Of a stretch of 64,000 nt of DNA, positions 58,874-64,000 are shown one piece after another; the stretch's first letter is position 1; each line of letters opens with the position of its first letter. The notes beneath the pieces are model-generated. The model was not told the DNA's origin. It saw nothing but the letters and a program-made list of their open reading frames with translations, and did no database searches. The translations under genes were made by a program, and so were the position numbers. Origin of the DNA: a bacterium (GTDB lineage Bacteria > Cyanobacteriota > Vampirovibrionia > Obscuribacterales > Obscuribacteraceae); the NCBI GenBank assembly GCA_018062085.1, contig JAGOSY010000025.1:1-64000 (forward strand), read 5' to 3'.

Positions 58874-60457
58874 TTGAACCTTGCCATTTCATTGAAGAGA
58901 GCCATTAGCCAATGGCCAGACCGAGAAGCATTTGTCGACGGTCAGAAGCGCCTAACCTACGCCGAATTCGGCAAGAGGGTGGCAGCTCTTACCCATGTTA
59001 TCGAGAGTCTGGGTCTGGGGATGGGCTCTACTATCGCCGTCATCTCCCCGAACTGTCTCGAATTTACCGAATTGTACTTTGCTGCCGCCTGTATTGGTGC
59101 GGTTCTGTGCCCAGTCAACTACCGCTTGGCTAGTGGCGAAATTGCAGAGATTCTAGAGCACAGCGAGACAGAGATGCTGGTCTGTCATACCGATTTTGCC
59201 GAGCAAGCAGCTACTGCACTAGAGAACATCTCTGCGATTAAGCTGGTTGCTTGGCTCGGTGCCGGTTCACTACCAGATACTAAAGTCAAAAGCGTTCGTT
59301 ACGAGCCCTTCTTGCTAACGCAGTGGAACAAAGAGTTGATAGATAATCAGGCTGAAGGTTGCGATTTAGCTCAAATCTATTACACCAGCGGAACCACTGG
59401 CCAAGCCAAAGGGGTAATGCTCAGCCATGAAAATGTCACCTACAATGCTCTTGGTGCCATAGCTGAGTTAGGATTGAACGATAGTCATTGCTGGGTTCAT
59501 GCTGCCCCAATGTTCCACTTGGTAGATGCCTGGGCTGTATTTGCCTTGACCTGGGTGGGGGGCAAGCATGTTTTCATTCCTTACTTTAACGCTGAAGCCC
59601 TGTTACCTCTGCTTGAAGCAGAAGCAGTAAGCCATACAGCCCTGGTGCCCACCATGGTCAACGCCCTCTTGAATAGTGGTGTCGTTTGGCAATACTCATA
59701 CACGGCACTGAGCACCATAATGACAGCAGGGTCGCCAATTGCCCCTGAGATTGTCAAACAGATACAAGAAGTATTTTCATGCACTTATGTGCAGTTTTAC
59801 GGCATGACCGAGACTAGCCCGTTTCTCAGTATTAGTTTGCCAAAGAGCAAAGACTTGCAGCGTTCGAAGGCCGAAGTATTGGCGATTCGTAGCAAAACCG
59901 GTCGGCCCTTTATTGGTGTTGATTTAAAAGTCGTTAAAGAAGACGGCAGCGAAGTACTGCGCGATGGCTTAGATGTAGGTGAGATCATTGCCCGCGGACC
60001 AAACGTAACGAAAGGCTATTGGAAAAATCCTGAAGCTACAGCACAGACAATTCGAGATGGTTGGATTTATACAGGTGACTTAGCTGTCATGGACAGTGAT
60101 GGTTATATTAATGTGGTTGATCGCTCAAAAGATATGATCATCAGTGGAGGAGAAAATGTCTACTCGACTGAGGTTGAATATGTTTTGCACGAGCACCCAG
60201 CCATTCTTGAATGTGCAGTTTTTGGCATTCCTGATGAGAAGTGGGGTGAGCTAGTGCATGCTTCAGTAGTCTTCCGTACCGGGCAAAAATTGGAAGAAGA
60301 AGAGTTGGTTGAGTTTATTCGCGAACGGTTAGCCAGGTACAAAGTGCCTCGCCATTGGGAATTTTTGCAAGAATTGCCAAAGACTGGCAGTGGCAAGATT
60401 AAGAAGAAAGAATTGCGTGACAAGTATTGGCTTGGACGAGTACGACGAGTAAATTGA
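58874..60457 (+). CDS. acyl-CoA synthetase (AMP-forming)
   Basis: Activates a carboxylic acid, probably a fatty acid, to its CoA thioester through an acyl-adenylate. Seen: YYTSGTTGQAKGVMLSH (ATP loop), YGMTETSP, TGDLAVMDSDGY, RSKDMIISGGENVYSTEVE and the catalytic Lys in TGSGKIKKKE. The length of 527 residues fits the medium- to long-chain group. It starts at TTG 58874 with GAGG upstream. Divergent from icd, with 179 bases between, which must hold both promoters; none is clear by eye. Confidence 0.92.
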   Translation: MNLAISLKRAISQWPDREAFVDGQKRLTYAEFGKRVAALTHVIESLGLGMGSTIAVISPNCLEFTELYFAAACIGAVLCPVNYRLASGEIAEILEHSETEMLVCHTDFAEQAATALENISAIKLVAWLGAGSLPDTKVKSVRYEPFLLTQWNKELIDNQAEGCDLAQIYYTSGTTGQAKGVMLSHENVTYNALGAIAELGLNDSHCWVHAAPMFHLVDAWAVFALTWVGGKHVFIPYFNAEALLPLLEAEAVSHTALVPTMVNALLNSGVVWQYSYTALSTIMTAGSPIAPEIVKQIQEVFSCTYVQFYGMTETSPFLSISLPKSKDLQRSKAEVLAIRSKTGRPFIGVDLKVVKEDGSEVLRDGLDVGEIIARGPNVTKGYWKNPEATAQTIRDGWIYTGDLAVMDSDGYINVVDRSKDMIISGGENVYSTEVEYVLHEHPAILECAVFGIPDEKWGELVHASVVFRTGQKLEEEELVEFIRERLARYKVPRHWEFLQELPKTGSGKIKKKELRDKYWLGRVRRVN

Positions 60458-60468
60458 TCGAAAAAAAC

Positions 60469-60497
60469 TTGGATATTAGCTAGTTCTTGCGTATACT
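60469..60497 (+). promoter_or_regulatory. promoter of the TPR/DUF2237 operon
   Basis: TTGGAT (60469-60474), a 17-base spacer and TATACT (60492-60497), 33 bases before ATG 60530. Good match with correct spacing. Confidence 0.65.
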
Positions 60498-60529
60498 CTA
60501 CAGTCAGTAGTAGCACTGGCAGGCAGTTA

Positions 60530-61810
60530 ATGACTAAGATAAAAACGGCAACCCAAGGTGTCTATCTTTTGTATATCGCTGCGGGGGTGGTTTTGATATC
60601 TTCGCTGCAAGCGGCATATGCCCAGTCTAAAGTTACAGAAAAAAACGCACCAGCTAGAGTAAGTGACGCTAGAGCTCTTGAACTGTCTCTTATGAATAAA
60701 GCCAGGCGAGCGACTTCTGATAGTCACTATGAAGCTGCTTGTGAGTATCTAGCAGATGTACTGACTGCCAATCCGAAGAATGCAGAAGCTCATTATCTTT
60801 TAGGCTTGCTTCAAGGCCGGCAAGGCAAGTTTAGTGAATCAATAGATCACGAGAGAAAATGTCTCAAGCTCATGCCTAACTATGCCGCAGCCCATTCGGT
60901 TTTGGGTCGCTCTCTTGCTGGTAAGCAAAACTATCAAGCTGCTGTTGAAGAGCTAAAAGAGGCAGTTCGGCTTGACCCTCGCAGTCCAATTAGCTATGTC
61001 AATTTAGCTGCAGTCAAGGGCATGCAAGGTGACTATAAGGGTGCACTTGATGCCTATGACAACGCCATACGAGTTGACCCCAAATATACTCAGGCCTATT
61101 TAGGCAAAGCCCTGGCTTATGCCAAACTGAAAGATACTAAGGGCCAGCTTGAGGCCTGTCGCAGTGCCGTCCGAGTGGCTCCGACTAGCTCTGTTGCCCA
61201 TGGCCGATTGGGCTTTGCTCTCTCTCAGAGTGGAGATGTCCCTGGTGCTATGGCGGCGGGGCTGAAGGCTAATTTGCTGCGAGTGAACGAATCATGGAAT
61301 GAGTTTCTCGGCATGTTCTTGACAGCCTGGGCCTCAGTATTTCTAGTGTTTGCGGCGATTTTTGCGGCACTGTTTGCTGGCTCGCGCTTTAAGCCACAAG
61401 AAGGCGAAGTTGTATTGAAATCATTCTTCCTTACTTTCTATAAAGACAAGCCCGGTCGATTTGTCGTCACTGACACTAGAATTGTCTTTGTTCCTGAAGC
61501 ATTTTCCGCTTGGTTTGGAGCTACTCGAGTCAGTATTCAGCGGCCGCAAATCGAAGCTATCAATTATCTCAGCACTGTTGGTGGTGGCACTGTATCAATT
61601 CTGACAAGAGATCAAAGTGTTCATCAATTCCGCATGCCTCTCTTAGTTCTAGATCCTGTGCGTAGCTTGCTGGTCAGTCAAGGATTAACTGCCCCTGAGC
61701 CAGAAGCAAAAACTCCTGAGCCGGCCGCCCCCCAGCCTGATAGAGTCGAAGCCAGTAAAGTTGAAGAGATTACAAACGAAGAGAGTAAAAGTGATGAGAA
61801 GAAAGAATGA
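60530..61810 (+). CDS. TPR protein with membrane helix and C-terminal PH/GRAM-like domain
   Basis: A 426-residue protein: N-terminal hydrophobic segment (11-30, ending AYAQ) acting as signal or anchor, five TPR units (about 45-245; AACEYLADVLTANPKNAEAHY, AAVEELKEAVRLDPRSPISY, ALDAYDNAIRVDPKYTQAY and others), one strong membrane helix near 262-283, then a strand-rich part (GRFVVTDTRIVFVPE) resembling GRAM or bacterial PH domains, and an acidic tail. Ends in an ATGA overlap with the next gene. Inference: membrane scaffold; partners unknown. Confidence 0.78.
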   Translation: MTKIKTATQGVYLLYIAAGVVLISSLQAAYAQSKVTEKNAPARVSDARALELSLMNKARRATSDSHYEAACEYLADVLTANPKNAEAHYLLGLLQGRQGKFSESIDHERKCLKLMPNYAAAHSVLGRSLAGKQNYQAAVEELKEAVRLDPRSPISYVNLAAVKGMQGDYKGALDAYDNAIRVDPKYTQAYLGKALAYAKLKDTKGQLEACRSAVRVAPTSSVAHGRLGFALSQSGDVPGAMAAGLKANLLRVNESWNEFLGMFLTAWASVFLVFAAIFAALFAGSRFKPQEGEVVLKSFFLTFYKDKPGRFVVTDTRIVFVPEAFSAWFGATRVSIQRPQIEAINYLSTVGGGTVSILTRDQSVHQFRMPLLVLDPVRSLLVSQGLTAPEPEAKTPEPAAPQPDRVEASKVEEITNEESKSDEKKE

Positions 61811-62181
61811 GTGTTGTTAAGAATGTACTAGGAACGAACCTTGAGCCTTGTTGCCATAATCCGCTTACCGGTTTTTTTCGCGACGGCTATTGTTCAACTA
61901 GCCCAGAAGATCACGGCGTTCATACTGTTTGCGCTTTGATTACTGACGAATTTCTTGAATACTCTAAGGCTCAAGGCAATGATCTTTCTACCGCTAATCC
62001 TCGGTATGGCTTCCCTGGTCTAAAGGCCGGTGACACCTGGTGCTTGTGTGCTGCTCGCTGGAGAGATGCTCTGGGCGACGGCATGGCACCGCAAGTAGTG
62101 CTAGCTGCTACTCATCAAGCCACCTTGAAAATTGTCAGTTTAGAGCAACTTCAAGCTCATGCTGTAATGTCGAAGACATAA
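61807..62181 (+). CDS. DUF2237 family protein
   Basis: A 124-residue protein that follows the DUF2237 pattern closely: NVLGTNLEPCC, PLTGFFRDGYC, HTVCALITDEFLEYS, GNDLSTANP, FPGLKAGDTWCLCAARW and APQVVLAATH. Cysteines are conserved in these blocks. Function of the family is not established. ATG 61807 overlaps the TGA of the TPR gene by four bases, so translation is coupled. Confidence 0.9.
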   Translation: MSVVKNVLGTNLEPCCHNPLTGFFRDGYCSTSPEDHGVHTVCALITDEFLEYSKAQGNDLSTANPRYGFPGLKAGDTWCLCAARWRDALGDGMAPQVVLAATHQATLKIVSLEQLQAHAVMSKT

Positions 62182-62190
62182 TATAAATCT

Positions 62191-62973
62191 ATGAGTCTGC
62201 TTTTTAAGTCTTGGGTAATACTTCTAGCTTTACTTGTCTCCATTCTTGTTTTGTCGGCAGAGAGCCAAGCGAAAGATGGTATTAGTGGTTGGAAGATTCA
62301 CATGGAGACAGCCATTGGCGGTCGCTATGACATAATTGCCTCCGAAAAGGCCCTGCGCATAGACAGCAAGTCTTTCAAGTATTCACTTGTTGCCTGCGCG
62401 CCCAAATGGAATTTAGCAATTTGGCGTGATGATACCAAAGAAATTTGTCATTGCTCTTCAGCCCAGTACCTTTATCAACGTAGAAACGCCGTCAACACTA
62501 CATCTTCATGCACTTTAGACAAAATAGTAAATAAGCACGCAATTGCCATCCCTCGATTTGGCCTCAAGGGCATCCAGTATGTTTATGCTGGTGAGCGCCG
62601 GGGCCATGATCTATTTATTTCAGATAAGAATACAGAGACTGTAAAAAACTATTTTATCAACTGTGCGGATATAAACCTTCCTCGTCCAGTGGTGCAGCTT
62701 ATCGGTGGTACTAGCACTCTTCCCGACTTACCTGGTTTACCCTATCAAATGTCTGAAATACTTGAAAGTGGAACTAGGTGCTGGCAAGTTTTGACACATA
62801 CCTTGGCTAGGCAAACGGCAATTTCTCCTAAGGTTTTTCAACCTCCTACTGGCTATAAAGATATTGGTGCATTTAAGCATACATTTTTGTTCAAAAGCGT
62901 AAGTTCAATGATGGACGATACTATTGATAGCGTTGGTATCGGTGAGTCAACGGGTAAGAAAAAAGAGCGCTGA
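62191..62973 (+). CDS. uncharacterised secreted protein
   Basis: A 260-residue protein with a signal peptide (VILLALLVSILVLSAESQAK). The mature part has strand-like segments, seven or so cysteines (including HC and CTLDK blocks) that could form disulfides in the periplasm, and no motif I know. It follows DUF2237 by nine bases and probably ends the operon; a short hairpin is found after it. Confidence 0.7.
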   Translation: MSLLFKSWVILLALLVSILVLSAESQAKDGISGWKIHMETAIGGRYDIIASEKALRIDSKSFKYSLVACAPKWNLAIWRDDTKEICHCSSAQYLYQRRNAVNTTSSCTLDKIVNKHAIAIPRFGLKGIQYVYAGERRGHDLFISDKNTETVKNYFINCADINLPRPVVQLIGGTSTLPDLPGLPYQMSEILESGTRCWQVLTHTLARQTAISPKVFQPPTGYKDIGAFKHTFLFKSVSSMMDDTIDSVGIGESTGKKKER

Positions 62974-62980
62974 CCTTCTG

Positions 62981-62999
62981 AAGAACAGGCTCTGTTCTT
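62981..62999 (+). terminator. possible terminator
   Basis: AAGAACAG (62981-62988) pairs with CTGTTCTT (62992-62999) around GCT; followed by T-ACTACC. Short, with a poor T run. Confidence 0.45.
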
Positions 63000-63089
63000 T
63001 ACTACCTCTTTCCTTGTGCTCGAAGTCTTTTGTTCATGGCTCAATGGTGTTGTAAGATCTGACATTGAAAAATCCAACAGGTGGAACAA

Positions 63090-64000
63090 ATGTCCGATTC
63101 AGGCAAAGGTCTTTGGTCAGCTCTGCTTAGTAAGGAGTGGCATCGGCTGTTTGTAGTCAGCCTCCTGAGCTTGTTTTTGGAACTATTTGTTATTCGCTGG
63201 TTAGCCACTGAAGTTAGAATCTTTGCCTATTTCAAGAACATGGCCCTTATGTCTGCCTTTCTTGGTCTCAGTCTAGGCTTCTTGTGGTGCAACAGTAAGC
63301 GCGATCTTTTCAAGCACACTCCTTTGATATTGCTATATCTCGGTGGCATCCTCGTGTCGGCCCTGGTGTTGGGCTTTACCCATATGTCGTTTGTGGCTGC
63401 TTCTAATAGCGTCATGATGTTTGGCAACTTTGAAGACTTCGCCGGTATTCACATCATTTATGTCTCTCTTGTCTTGATTGGCATCTACGCCCTTTCGGTA
63501 ATGCTTTTTATTGGCCTAGGTCAGGAGACCGGTCGCCTCTTCCAGGCCTTCAAGCCGCTAACAGCCTATTCTATTAACGTGGCTGGTGGTTTGGCTGGTA
63601 TCTTACTCTTCTCATATTTGAGTTTCGTCTGTACCGATCCTGGGGTGTGGCTGATCATTGCTGGTCTGATGTTCATGTACCTCGGGCGCAAGCTAGTTCC
63701 GGCTTGCATAGTGCTTTTTGGCATATTTTATATGGTCTATCTTGGGCCGTTTGTTGCCAGAGAAGCTTATAAACCTGACTACATTACTACGGTCTGGTCG
63801 CCTTACTATCGCATTGATGTGCGCGAGTCGCGCATTAGTGATGGAGAGTTCAAGGGCCAGTCTGTGGGCCAAGATATGTTCATCAACTATGACAGTTTTC
63901 AGACAATGGTTGACGACCGACCTAGTTCACTATCGCGCTTTTCTAAGAATATTGCCGATGAGCTCTCAGAATTTCACTTGCGACCATTCATTTGTTATGG
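63090..64000 (+). CDS. membrane-bound spermidine-synthase-like protein, 3' truncated
   Basis: The frame is open from ATG 63090 to the window edge, about 303 residues. AGGTGG five bases upstream supports the start. The N-terminus is LFVVSLLSLFLELFVIRWLATE followed by FAYFKNMALMSAFLGLSLGF, and about eight membrane helices are visible to residue 230, then the first strands of a soluble domain (WSPYYRIDV). Known: this matches the polytopic N-terminal half of SpeE-like proteins with a C-terminal methyltransferase-fold domain, which lies outside. Whether it makes polyamines is open. Confidence 0.8.
   Translation, partial: MSDSGKGLWSALLSKEWHRLFVVSLLSLFLELFVIRWLATEVRIFAYFKNMALMSAFLGLSLGFLWCNSKRDLFKHTPLILLYLGGILVSALVLGFTHMSFVAASNSVMMFGNFEDFAGIHIIYVSLVLIGIYALSVMLFIGLGQETGRLFQAFKPLTAYSINVAGGLAGILLFSYLSFVCTDPGVWLIIAGLMFMYLGRKLVPACIVLFGIFYMVYLGPFVAREAYKPDYITTVWSPYYRIDVRESRISDGEFKGQSVGQDMFINYDSFQTMVDDRPSSLSRFSKNIADELSEFHLRPFICY

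Overview
The window is a stretch of ordinary bacterial chromosome with no insertion sequence, prophage or CRISPR array. It is gene-dense, with moderate GC and frequent TTG starts beside ATG. fabZ-lpxA (lipid A synthesis), murF, an EnvC-like peptidase and many signal peptides point to a Gram-negative envelope. Sdh, aconitase, isocitrate dehydrogenase and fatty-acid oxidation genes point to respiration. Many TPR and HEAT proteins, a Ser/Thr kinase with an N-terminal zinc ribbon, and families of small secreted proteins are the mix I associate with the non-photosynthetic Cyanobacteriota (Vampirovibrionia/'Melainabacteria', Obscuribacterales). That placement is an inference; no rRNA is present to test it.

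Layout. 1-8.1 kb (+): end of an LPG-synthase-like membrane protein, CCA-adding enzyme, a small conserved protein, a Nudix hydrolase, then a compact run of an Lgt-like membrane protein, a radical SAM enzyme resembling archaeal tetraether lipid synthase, two tandem paralogous membrane proteins and a TPR protein. 8.1-16.6 kb: EnvC-like peptidase (-), aldehyde dehydrogenase, NanE-like epimerase, TPR-rhomboid fusion, a zinc-ribbon protein, a secreted protein, and a TadE-like/collagen-like fusion. 16.7-24.8 kb: sdhB-sdhA-membrane anchor (-), a second copy of the small conserved protein, GNAT, alpha/beta hydrolase, and aconitase (-). 25-31 kb: AmpG-like transporter, aldo/keto reductase, a low-complexity secreted protein, HEAT protein, a CopG-like repressor, and a 0.93 kb gap without genes. 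31.1-36.4 kb: xthA, then acyl-CoA dehydrogenase, RNase D, a CysQ-like phosphatase and a YbjN-like protein (-). 36.6-43.8 kb: tRNA-Asn, a 42-residue membrane protein, the kinase, an amine oxidase, a VOC protein, tryptophan 2,3-dioxygenase, a Tat-exported phosphoesterase and folE. 43.9-48.2 kb: fabZ, lpxA, an MFS transporter and a family 2 glycosyltransferase. 48.5-50.5 kb: four tandem small secreted glycine-rich paralogs. 50.7-56.2 kb: a protein built of four GspE-N/MshEN-like repeats, murF, a HExxH protein and a trypsin-like protease. 56.2-64 kb: CaiB-like CoA transferase and icd (-), acyl-CoA synthetase, TPR protein, DUF2237 protein, a secreted protein, and the start of a membrane-bound spermidine-synthase-like gene.

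How it fits together. Acyl-CoA synthetase, acyl-CoA dehydrogenase and the CoA transferase could feed acyl-CoA into a TCA cycle represented here by aconitase, isocitrate dehydrogenase and succinate dehydrogenase, the last with a membrane anchor that looks Rieske-type rather than haem-type. Envelope functions recur (lipid A, peptidoglycan synthesis and remodelling, lipid transfer, rhomboid, pilin-like and collagen-like surface protein). The most novel-looking items are the Lgt-like/Tes-like pair at 3.7-5.8 kb, the TadE-collagen fusion, the four-gene glycine-zipper cluster, the four-repeat MshEN-like protein, and the unexplained 30.2-31.1 kb gap.
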